NCBI GenBank assembly: GCA_003501365.1
Contig: DNPP01000469.1
Coordinates: 1 to 14,256, forward strand
Length of the DNA: 14,256 nucleotides
Direction of reading: 5' to 3'
Origin: Bacillota bacterium
GTDB lineage: Bacteria > Bacillota > UBA4882 > UBA8346
The notes under the pieces were generated by a model. It was given only the letters and a program-made list of their open reading frames with translations, did no database searches and was not told where the DNA came from. Positions 1 through 6,400 of the stretch are shown one piece after another (the stretch's first letter is position 1; every line of letters starts with the position of its first letter). A program made the position numbers and the translations under genes.

Positions 1-1944
1 TGGTCCGAAACTACTAAACGCCGTAATGATCTCCTTCCCAAGCTTCCTGCCGTAGCCACTATTAAAATCCAGCAGTTGCAAGGTCGATTGTTGCGCTTGC
101 TTGAGCTCGATCCTGGCGATCCGGCTGTGTTGCTGATAACCGGTAATTACCATTATTTTTACCGTCAGAAGCAGACCGCTCTCTGGTATTACCAGCAGGC
201 TCAGAAGTTTGCGCCGGATTCCGAATCGGTTAAACTGGCCTTGGCTGACTTTTATCTGGATCAGTGGCAATCGGAACAGGCTAAAGAAACACTGGCAGGG
301 TTGAAAAGTCCGGCAGTCTCCTTGCGAATGGGTGCGGCCTGTCTACAATTGGGAGAATACGATTTGGCTTTGGATTATCTACTTAATGCCGATCCTTTAC
401 CAGAAGAGTGGCAGGTGATCCGTGCCAAAGATTTGTGTAGGACCTATTTGGCTTTGGGTGAGCCTAAGCAGGCTGATGTGTGGATCAGACCGGAATACCT
501 TGAATCATCATCAATACTTTGCGGGACTCTTTTCTGGGAATTGAAGGGCTGGTCGGCATGGCAAACGGGCGATTTGAAGGCGGCTTTAGGTGATTGGCTA
601 GCCGGTCAGAGATTGAATAGTGATTATAAGCTTTGGGAGAGTAATATCCAATGGGTACGGCCGGATCACAACGTTAGTTTGGCCAACGCAACCAAGGATT
701 TTCACGACTCGGATTTAAATGCGGCTTTTGAGATTACTCAAGGACAAGCCTTGTTCAAGGACGGCCAATGGAGTCTCGCCTATGAACAATATCTGGCTGC
801 GATTCACCATGATCATCGCTCACTAGTAGGTTTTCTAGGAGCTTGCACCGTGAAGTTGCGCAAACAGGAATATGCTGAAGCACTGGATTTAGCCAAACAA
901 GGGTTGGCGGTAAATCAAGACTTTGAGCCACTGTTAGCTATCCGGGCTCAAGCTTATCAAAAACTTGGACAGGGACAGGGGCAGGGGCAACGAAACGGAG
1001 CCGCCAAAGAACAGACTGCTGGTAAAACATCAACCCTGAATACGGAAAAATCTCTTCTGAAAGTTAGTTTGAATAACATAGCGGGTAGGTTGGTTATATT
1101 ACCCCAGGATGAAACCAAAAACTTGGTTGGCTTTTGGGTGAGTGCCCAAGGGAAAGAATGGCAGTGGTATCCGTGGTGGGGTTCACCACCTACGTTACCT
1201 GAAACAGTAAGCAAAGTCTGGGTAGTTCCAACCGGTTCCGGGATATCAGGCATGGCATTTTACCTAGAGAAACCCAAAACTATCGTGGAGCCATTGCAAA
1301 TGGTCCCACCCCCTTATCAGTATCAGGGCACCGATAGCCCTCTCGTCAACCAACCTCAAATTCAATTCGATACGGCGCCTCCGGTTATAACATTGCTGGG
1401 AGAAAGTATGGATGAGCCGGGGATTTTGCATTTACACTGGTCTGTCTCTGAAGATGCCAATTGCTGGTTACAGCTATTAACTAGTGATGGTTCCTGGAGG
1501 GAACTAGCGGTCTCGGCTGCTTCCGATGGAACCTATATAGGGGATGTGCCGCTTGATGCCACGGCTTTTTGTCGGATTGCAGCCCGGGATCAAGCCGGAA
1601 ATGTATCGGTAATCACTGATAAAGCTGTGAATAACCGGTTACGAGCTTCCGCGACGGTATCTTTTAATGTAAATAACGGGGAGGCAAAGAGCGCTTCCCG
1701 TTGGATTACGATAAAACCCGGTATTTCAACACTCGATCTCCGGTGGGCGGTGAGTAATGATCAATTGGCATGGTCCAGTTGGCAGCCGGGAGATACGGCG
1801 ATGACATGGCGCTTGAATCCCGGTGTCGGGGCCCATCTGGTATTTATCCGATATCAAATCGCAGGTACTGCCCAAGTTTGTTATCAGGTCATCGAGGTAG
1901 TGAGTGCAGTTCCGGATATACAGTCTGAAGTAGGGACAAAATAA
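1..1944 (+). CDS. TPR-repeat protein with C-terminal beta-sandwich-like region (5' end missing)
   Basis: The frame is open from the first base of the window, so the gene begins upstream. A TTG at 76 in the same frame has no ribosome binding site and is not taken as the start. Roughly the first 300 visible residues read as consecutive tetratricopeptide helices with the usual Ala/Gly/Tyr/Pro spacing (for example ALWYYQQAQKFAPDSESVKLA). TPRs normally scaffold protein-protein contacts. A Gly-Gln linker follows at 967-990. The C-terminal half is rich in Trp, Thr and Val, and segments such as FCRIAARDQAGNVSVITDK look like Ig/Fn3-type beta sandwiches seen in surface or envelope proteins. No membrane segment is visible in this part; any signal peptide would lie upstream. 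The exact function is not recognised. It precedes speE but is separated from it by a clear promoter, so it is probably not co-functional with the polyamine genes. Confidence 0.8.
   Translation, partial: WSETTKRRNDLLPKLPAVATIKIQQLQGRLLRLLELDPGDPAVLLITGNYHYFYRQKQTALWYYQQAQKFAPDSESVKLALADFYLDQWQSEQAKETLAGLKSPAVSLRMGAACLQLGEYDLALDYLLNADPLPEEWQVIRAKDLCRTYLALGEPKQADVWIRPEYLESSSILCGTLFWELKGWSAWQTGDLKAALGDWLAGQRLNSDYKLWESNIQWVRPDHNVSLANATKDFHDSDLNAAFEITQGQALFKDGQWSLAYEQYLAAIHHDHRSLVGFLGACTVKLRKQEYAEALDLAKQGLAVNQDFEPLLAIRAQAYQKLGQGQGQGQRNGAAKEQTAGKTSTLNTEKSLLKVSLNNIAGRLVILPQDETKNLVGFWVSAQGKEWQWYPWWGSPPTLPETVSKVWVVPTGSGISGMAFYLEKPKTIVEPLQMVPPPYQYQGTDSPLVNQPQIQFDTAPPVITLLGESMDEPGILHLHWSVSEDANCWLQLLTSDGSWRELAVSAASDGTYIGDVPLDATAFCRIAARDQAGNVSVITDKAVNNRLRASATVSFNVNNGEAKSASRWITIKPGISTLDLRWAVSNDQLAWSSWQPGDTAMTWRLNPGVGAHLVFIRYQIAGTAQVCYQVIEVVSAVPDIQSEVGTK
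967..990 (+). repeat. Gly-Gln hexamer repeat linker
   Basis: Four tandem copies of a GGNCAR hexamer encode GQGQGQGQ. The repeat lies in frame inside the TPR gene, at the junction between the helical repeats and the beta-rich C-terminal part, so it reads as a flexible linker. Such short tandem repeats can change copy number by replication slippage without breaking the frame, because the unit is 6 bp. Confidence 0.75.
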
Positions 1945-1978
1945 AATTATATTATATGTATATTTTCAAGGGATATTT

Positions 1979-1987
1979 TGCTATAAT
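1979..1987 (+). promoter_or_regulatory. Extended -10 promoter for speE-speB
   Basis: TGCTATAAT is a perfect extended -10 element (TGnTATAAT) 47 bp before the speE start codon, in the AT-rich gap after the TPR gene. No good -35 hexamer sits 16-18 bp upstream, which is common for extended -10 promoters. Confidence 0.65.
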
Positions 1988-2033
1988 CTATCCGATTGAA
2001 TAACCATTAACATAAAATGAGGTGACGACGTCA

Positions 2034-2867
2034 ATGGAACTTTGGTATACCGAAAAGCAAACTCCCAATTTGAGTTTTTCTTGTAAAATCACCCGTACTT
2101 TGCATACCGAACAAACCGAGTATCAGGATTTGGCGGTCATTGATACGGTCCAGTACGGTAAGATGCTGGTATTGGATGGAATGGTCATGACCACTGAGGT
2201 TGATGAATTTGTTTATCATGAGATGATTACCCATGTGGCACTAAATACTCATCCAAATCCTAAAAGAGTTTTGGTGGTTGGCGGTGGGGACGGCGGGGTG
2301 ATCCGTGAGGTTTTGAAACATCAAACAGTGGAACAAGCAGTGTTGGCAGAGATCGACAACCGGGTGGTCGAAGTCAGTCAGCAATACTTGCCTAGTATCG
2401 CCGGTTCACTTACCAACCCCAGAGTCACCTTGGCAATAGGCGATGGAGTGGCGCATGTCCGCCAAAACAAAAATCGTTACGATATAATCATCATCGACTC
2501 CACCGAACCTATCGGACCGGCAGTCGGACTTTTCAGCCGGGAGTTTTACCAAGATGTTTACCAGGCTTTGACTGAAGACGGAATTATGGTGGCCCAGAGC
2601 GAATCGCCATTTGTCGATCAAAATGTGATTCAAATGATTCATACCAACTTAAAGGGAGTCTTCCCGATAAAGTATTTATATACTGCCAGTATTCCTACTT
2701 ATCCATCGGGTTTGTGGAGTTTTACGATTGCCAGTAAAAAATTCGATCCGATTAAAGCGGATCCTAGCAAGTTTGCCATCCTGGATACTAAATATTATAC
2801 TCCGGAGTTGCATTTTGGGGCCTTTAAATTACCGCGCTTTGTGGAGCAGATGGTGAATGGAAAATAA
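2034..2867 (+). CDS. speE: Spermidine synthase (polyamine aminopropyltransferase)
   Basis: Transfers the aminopropyl group of decarboxylated S-adenosylmethionine to putrescine to give spermidine, in the cytoplasm. At 277 aa it matches the usual bacterial length, and the N-terminus MELWYTEKQTPN closely follows B. subtilis SpeE as I recall it. Visible family motifs are GGGDGG (83-88) for the nucleotide part of the cosubstrate, the acidic E106/D108 pair, D137-G138, and the catalytic Asp155 in DSTEPIGPA. YPSGLW lies near residue 220. The ATG at 2034 is chosen because GAGGTG at 2019-2024 is a Shine-Dalgarno sequence 9 nt away; the in-frame GTG at 2022 is part of that Shine-Dalgarno. The stop overlaps speB by 11 nt, so the two are translationally coupled. 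SpeB makes the putrescine that SpeE consumes. Confidence 0.96.
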   Translation: MELWYTEKQTPNLSFSCKITRTLHTEQTEYQDLAVIDTVQYGKMLVLDGMVMTTEVDEFVYHEMITHVALNTHPNPKRVLVVGGGDGGVIREVLKHQTVEQAVLAEIDNRVVEVSQQYLPSIAGSLTNPRVTLAIGDGVAHVRQNKNRYDIIIIDSTEPIGPAVGLFSREFYQDVYQALTEDGIMVAQSESPFVDQNVIQMIHTNLKGVFPIKYLYTASIPTYPSGLWSFTIASKKFDPIKADPSKFAILDTKYYTPELHFGAFKLPRFVEQMVNGK

Positions 2868-3738
2868 TCAAAACTCTTGGTGGATAGAGAACGACCTTAA
2901 GTCGCGTTATATGGCTGCGTCAACCACATATGATTCAACCCGGGTAGTCCTCTTTGGAGCGCCGATGGATTATACTGTTTCATTTCGGCCTGGTTCGCGC
3001 TTCGGTCCCAAAGCGGTAAGGGAAGTCTCCGAGGCGGTGGAGGAGTATAGCTTTTATCAGGAGAAAGACTTGCGGGACATGAAGTTTTTTGATGCCGGCG
3101 ACTTGTACTTACCGATTGGCAATGTGCTGAAGTCTCTAGAAATGATTCGAGCCGCCGTAACCAGTATTTATTTAGACGGTAAGATCCCGCTGATGCTTGG
3201 CGGCGAACATCTAGTCACTTGGCCGGCGATTGAATATTTGGCGGAGCAGTACCCGGATTTGCGGGTTATCCATCTGGATGCCCATACCGATCTCCGGGCC
3301 GCCTATTTGGGTGAGGCTTATTCTCATGCGTCAGTGATGCGTTTGGTGGCTGATAAGTTGGGACCGGGCCGGGTTTACCAGTTTGGCATTCGCTCCGGGG
3401 ATCGACTCGATTTTGATTACGCGAAAACTAATACCCGGCTTTATCCTGAAGAGCTTCTGGCTCCATTTAGTTCCTGTTTGCAAGAGTTACGGGATTATCC
3501 GCTTTATGTAACAATTGATATTGACATTTTGGATCCGGCTTTTGCGCCGGGGACCGGCACTCCGGAGTCCGGTGGTATTTTTCCCAAGGAACTCTTCGGC
3601 TTTATAAAGCAAATGGCTTCATTAAAGGTAATCGGAACCGACCTGGTCGAGATCGCTCCTGCCTATGATCCGACCGGAGCGACTCAGGTTTTGGGAGCAA
3701 AGCTGGTGCGGGAGTTGATTTTGAGTTTGAGCAGATAA
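2857..3738 (+). CDS. speB: Agmatinase (agmatine ureohydrolase)
   Basis: Hydrolyses agmatine to putrescine and urea, the step before spermidine synthase in the arginine decarboxylase route. The 293-aa protein carries the complete binuclear manganese site of the arginase/agmatinase fold: His118 in GGEH, Asp141/His143/Asp145 in LDAHTD, and Asp221/Asp223 in DIDILDP. The N-terminal FRPGSRFGPKAVRE is typical of agmatinases rather than arginases. The ATG lies inside the end of speE, with GTGGAG at 2841-2846 as ribosome binding site, so translation is probably coupled. A strong terminator follows 25 nt after the stop, closing a two-gene polyamine operon. Formiminoglutamase or guanidinobutyrase activity cannot be excluded from sequence alone, but the speE pairing favours agmatinase. 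Confidence 0.94.
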   Translation: MENNQNSWWIENDLKSRYMAASTTYDSTRVVLFGAPMDYTVSFRPGSRFGPKAVREVSEAVEEYSFYQEKDLRDMKFFDAGDLYLPIGNVLKSLEMIRAAVTSIYLDGKIPLMLGGEHLVTWPAIEYLAEQYPDLRVIHLDAHTDLRAAYLGEAYSHASVMRLVADKLGPGRVYQFGIRSGDRLDFDYAKTNTRLYPEELLAPFSSCLQELRDYPLYVTIDIDILDPAFAPGTGTPESGGIFPKELFGFIKQMASLKVIGTDLVEIAPAYDPTGATQVLGAKLVRELILSLSR

Positions 3739-3763
3739 TGACCATTAAAAGAACAAAATATTT

Positions 3764-3790
3764 AAAAAACCAGCTGATAGCTGGTTTTTT
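3764..3790 (+). terminator. Rho-independent terminator after speEB
   Basis: A perfect 12-bp stem (AAAAAACCAGCT with AGCTGGTTTTTT) and a 3-nt GAT loop, with the T-run continuing into position 3791. The A-run on the 5' arm means it could also work on the opposite strand. Confidence 0.93.
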
Positions 3791-3960
3791 TAGCACAACC
3801 TGGAGATTACGGTGATATCCGTATGATAAGTTACAATTTTAATTTTTGTAAGTTTATTTAAATGAAACAATCGAACTAATAATATTATGGAGAGTTCTGA
3901 CTATTGTTGAGCTCACAACATTAGCAACAATTAAAAATTCTTTTAAAAAAAGGTAACAAT

Positions 3961-3993
3961 TAAGAAGGAGTTTTTCAAAAGACGAAGTAATAT
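3961..3993 (+). promoter_or_regulatory. Leader box shared with the region upstream of the binding-protein gene
   Basis: TAAGAAGGA, a T-run, then AAGAC, GAAG and TAATAT occur in this order. The same words in the same order are found at 8225-8260 (TAAGAAGGA at 8225, AAGAC at 8244, TAATAT at 8255), and in both places an AAACGTTT operator follows within 15-25 bp. No start codon follows the Shine-Dalgarno-like AAGAAGGAG at a usable distance, so it is not a ribosome binding site for a visible gene. Its function is unknown. Confidence 0.45.
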
Positions 3994-4007
3994 TTATATA
4001 AAGTTGT

Positions 4008-4021
4008 TGAAAACGTTTACG
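4008..4021 (+). promoter_or_regulatory. LacI-type operator, copy 1 (distal iolG site)
   Basis: TGAAAACGTTTACG has the 8-bp palindromic core AAACGTTT centred at 4014/4015. The centre lies exactly 200 bp upstream of copy 2, which suits loop formation by a tetrameric or paired-dimer regulator. Confidence 0.8.
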
Positions 4022-4207
4022 GATAATTCCAAAAGTAAACCTCCTGGTACTCAAAAATAATGATTACAACGCCCATTTTGGCTTTTTTAAAGGCGATGTA
4101 AAAACCATGGAGCAACTTCACAAATCTATACATGCCTATGTTTTGGTTCTACAATTGATACATTAGATTTAAGATTCTAAGGTTGAAAGGAGAAAGCGCC
4201 AGTATTT

Positions 4208-4221
4208 TTTAAACGTTTACG
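4208..4221 (+). promoter_or_regulatory. LacI-type operator, copy 2 (proximal iolG site)
   Basis: TTTAAACGTTTACG has its core at 4211-4218. AAAGCGC (4193-4199) and GCGCTTT (4239-4245) flank it as inverted arms, and ACAAATTTGT (4224-4233) is a further perfect 10-bp palindrome just downstream. The site lies about 155 bp before the iolG start. Confidence 0.8.
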
Positions 4222-4369
4222 AAACAAATTTGTAAATAGCGCTTTAACTTTATCGGGTGATTCATGGTGACCCTCGAGAAATAATGAAGCTTTAAATAAG
4301 CCTGAACAGATAATACAGTTTTACATTATAAACTTAATAAATATTTCTAATGCAGGAGTGACGGCAACT

Positions 4370-5374
4370 ATGGATTTGCGTGTAGGCGTAATTGGAACGG
4401 GAGCCATCGGGGAAGATCATATCCGTAGACTTACGAATGTTATTACTGGGGTAAAGGTTGCGGCAATATCAGATATTAATGCGGTAAAAGCAAAAAGAAT
4501 AGCGGACAAATTCGGGGCAAAATTTTATAATACCGGAGAGGAAGTCATTGAGGCGCCAGAGGTCGATGCAATTGTCATTGCATCATGGGACCCAACTCAT
4601 GCGCAATATGTTATTGAATCCATCAAAGCCGGAAAATTTGTATTTTGCGAGAAGCCGTTGGCTACCTCGGCAGACGATTGCAAAAGAATTGTCCAAGCTG
4701 AAATCGTGGGCGGAAAACAGTTGGTACAGGTGGGTTTTATGAGACGCTATGATAGAGGCTACGGACAGATTAAATCGGTAATTGAAAATGGAGAAATAGG
4801 TGCGCCATTGATACTTCATTGCGTACATAGAAACCGCATCCCCGGCCCCAAGCACACTACTGAAATGAACATCAAGAATTCGGTTATTCATGAAATCGAC
4901 GTACTTCGTTGGCTTTTGGGGGAGGACTATAAAACCGCTCAAGTATTGATGCCGAAATGCTCTAGCCTGTCTGAAAATGGTTTGCAAGATCCTCAGATAG
5001 TACTATTAGAAACACAGAGCGGTATACGCATAGATATAGAATCCTTCGTCAATTGTCAGTATGGATATGATGTTCAATGCGAAGTTGTGGGTGAAACCGG
5101 AACAGTACGTCTTCCCGACCCTGCCAATGTTGTCATGCGTTCTTCGGGAGCACGTTCCTATGAAATTTTCCCCGACTGGATGGATAGATTTGTTGAAGCC
5201 TATGATGCTGAACTCAGGCAGTGGGTAGATGCCGTAAAGGAAGGCGCCTTAAAAGGGCCGACAGCATGGGATGGATATGTTGCGTGCATTACATCGGATG
5301 CTTGCAGCGAGGCAAGAGAAAAAGGCACAATTGTTTCCATTTTTATACCTGAATGTCCAGCATTTTATAAGTAA
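4370..5374 (+). CDS. iolG: Inositol 2-dehydrogenase-like oxidoreductase (Gfo/Idh/MocA family)
   Basis: By family, an NAD-dependent oxidation of myo-inositol (or D-chiro-inositol) to an inosose in the cytoplasm. The 334-aa protein aligns along its whole length with B. subtilis IolG as I recall it. It has the Rossmann motif GVIGTGAIG (6-14), Asp35 as likely ribose-binding acid, the catalytic Lys95 in CEKPLAT, VQVGFMRRYD (119-128), His174 in HEIDVLRWL, and GPTAWDGY near the C-terminus. One catalytic-site residue differs: the Asp172 of the B. subtilis enzyme is Asn170 here. The ATG at 4370 is chosen because AGGAG (4354-4358) is 11 nt away; the in-frame GTG at 4358 overlaps that Shine-Dalgarno. 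It is followed 16 nt later by the isomerase gene. Two AAACGTTT operators lie upstream. Another cyclitol or sugar as substrate is possible. Confidence 0.88.
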   Translation: MDLRVGVIGTGAIGEDHIRRLTNVITGVKVAAISDINAVKAKRIADKFGAKFYNTGEEVIEAPEVDAIVIASWDPTHAQYVIESIKAGKFVFCEKPLATSADDCKRIVQAEIVGGKQLVQVGFMRRYDRGYGQIKSVIENGEIGAPLILHCVHRNRIPGPKHTTEMNIKNSVIHEIDVLRWLLGEDYKTAQVLMPKCSSLSENGLQDPQIVLLETQSGIRIDIESFVNCQYGYDVQCEVVGETGTVRLPDPANVVMRSSGARSYEIFPDWMDRFVEAYDAELRQWVDAVKEGALKGPTAWDGYVACITSDACSEAREKGTIVSIFIPECPAFYK

Positions 5375-5390
5375 GAAAGGAGCATTTTCG

Positions 5391-6311
5391 ATGAAATTAT
5401 CTTACATACCAGATTCATTAGGATATTTACCATTTGAGAAAATGCTGGACGTGGTCCAGAGCCTTGGGATTCGTGCCTTGGAAATTCCAACCGGCAACTG
5501 GTCAAAGGCCCCACATTTAAACCTTGAGGAGCTTGTTTCAAGTAAAGTTGCCAGGGACAAATATATGGATGAATTAAAAAAGCGTGGCATTGAGCTGATT
5601 GCACTCAATTGCTCGGGCAATCCGCTTGCATATGAAAAGGATATGGTTGTTACCAGAAAGACTTTTTTCCTTGCTGAAATGCTGGGAATAAAAAAAATCG
5701 TAATGATGAGCGGCTTACCAATGGGATGTAAAGATGATAATACTCCTGTATGGGTTACAACAAGCTGGCCCCCTGAAACACAAAATGTACTGAAATACCA
5801 ATGGGAGGATGTGGCTATTCCTGTATGGCGGAGACTGGTGAAGGAAGCTGAAAATTGTGGCATTCAACGTATTGCTTTAGAAAATCATGGTTATCAGTTG
5901 GTATATAATCCCGAGACTTTACTTAGACTTCGTGGAGAGGTCGGCGATATGATTGGTATGAATATGGATCCGGGGCATAGCTTTTGGATGGGCGGAGACC
6001 CTATTGAGGCTGTACGTGTATTGGGTGAAGCACTTTATCATATTCATGGCAAGGATTCCAGATTGGAACACAGAATGGCGGGCGTAAACGGCGTATTAGA
6101 TACTAAAGCTATTGACAGTTTTGCGGAGCGTTCTTGGAATTATGTAGCTGTAGGATACGGTCATGACTTACAGTGGTGGAAAGAATTTTTTTCTGTATGC
6201 CGCATGGTTGGCTATAATGACTACGTTTCTCTTGAGATGGAGGACATGACCATGACACCTCTTGAAGGAGTGAAGACCTCAATTGATGTATTGAGGCAAG
6301 CTATTAGGTAA
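5391..6311 (+). CDS. Sugar phosphate isomerase/epimerase-family TIM barrel
   Basis: A 306-aa protein of the xylose-isomerase-like TIM-barrel family (AP endonuclease 2 fold), which includes IolE, IolI, IolH and ketose 3-epimerases. The usual single-metal ligand set can be read: Glu164 in IALENHG, Asp193 in NMDPGHSFW, His219 in HIHGKD and Glu282 in YVSLEMED, with His196 nearby. The N-terminus MKLSYIPDSLGY forms the first beta strand. The ATG at 5391 follows AAGGAG (5377-5382) by 8 nt; a longer frame from 5271 would run into iolG and has no reason to be used. It sits 16 nt after iolG, so both are surely co-transcribed, and it probably isomerises or epimerises the keto product of that dehydrogenase. 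It cannot be assigned to inosose isomerase, inosose dehydratase or another activity from sequence alone. Confidence 0.85.
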   Translation: MKLSYIPDSLGYLPFEKMLDVVQSLGIRALEIPTGNWSKAPHLNLEELVSSKVARDKYMDELKKRGIELIALNCSGNPLAYEKDMVVTRKTFFLAEMLGIKKIVMMSGLPMGCKDDNTPVWVTTSWPPETQNVLKYQWEDVAIPVWRRLVKEAENCGIQRIALENHGYQLVYNPETLLRLRGEVGDMIGMNMDPGHSFWMGGDPIEAVRVLGEALYHIHGKDSRLEHRMAGVNGVLDTKAIDSFAERSWNYVAVGYGHDLQWWKEFFSVCRMVGYNDYVSLEMEDMTMTPLEGVKTSIDVLRQAIR

Positions 6312-6325
6312 AAGGGAAATAGTCA

Positions 6326-6345
6326 TCCACTCCTGTTAGGGTGGA
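6326..6345 (+). terminator. Weak hairpin between the isomerase and chemoreceptor genes
   Basis: TCCACTC and GGGTGGA form a 7-bp stem (one G-T pair) with a 6-nt loop, 15 nt after the isomerase stop. No proper T-run follows (GTTCTTAG), so it may be a partial terminator or an mRNA stability element rather than a full stop. Confidence 0.35.
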
Positions 6346-6400
6346 GTTCTTAGAGGATTATTATTACTATACTCTCTAATTTGGAAAATGGAGGCATGAT

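Larger units (their letters stand above)
3792..4369 (+). other. Long AT-rich regulatory intergenic region before iolG
   Basis: This 578-bp stretch holds no convincing gene. The longest frames are short, lack ribosome binding sites, or are low-complexity reverse frames (for example a TTG-started frame on the minus strand at 3854-4054). It contains two AAACGTTT operators 200 bp apart, a leader box shared with the region before the binding-protein gene, and AAAGCGC/GCGCTTT arms flanking the second operator. Two Shine-Dalgarno-like runs (3964-3970 and 4187-4192) have no start codon at a workable distance. I could not place a good sigma-A promoter; a weak TGAACA-N18-TATAAA pairing exists at 4303-4332. 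Confidence 0.7.

Noticed and set aside
3854..4054. Minus-strand 66-aa frame in the intergenic region
   Set aside because: It starts at a TTG without an upstream ribosome binding site, has low-complexity hydrophobic/serine composition, and covers operator copy 1 and the leader box.
4061..4102. Short ATG frame of 13 codons
   Set aside because: No ribosome binding site and no recognisable leader-peptide character.
3792..4369. Riboswitch or remnant mobile element in the long gap before iolG
   Set aside because: No conserved riboswitch core, no terminator/antiterminator pair, and no terminal inverted repeats or transposase remnants were seen.
5402..5863. Minus-strand 153-aa frame inside the isomerase gene
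   Set aside because: It lies opposite a well-supported gene with clear metal-binding motifs, and its translation shows no domain.
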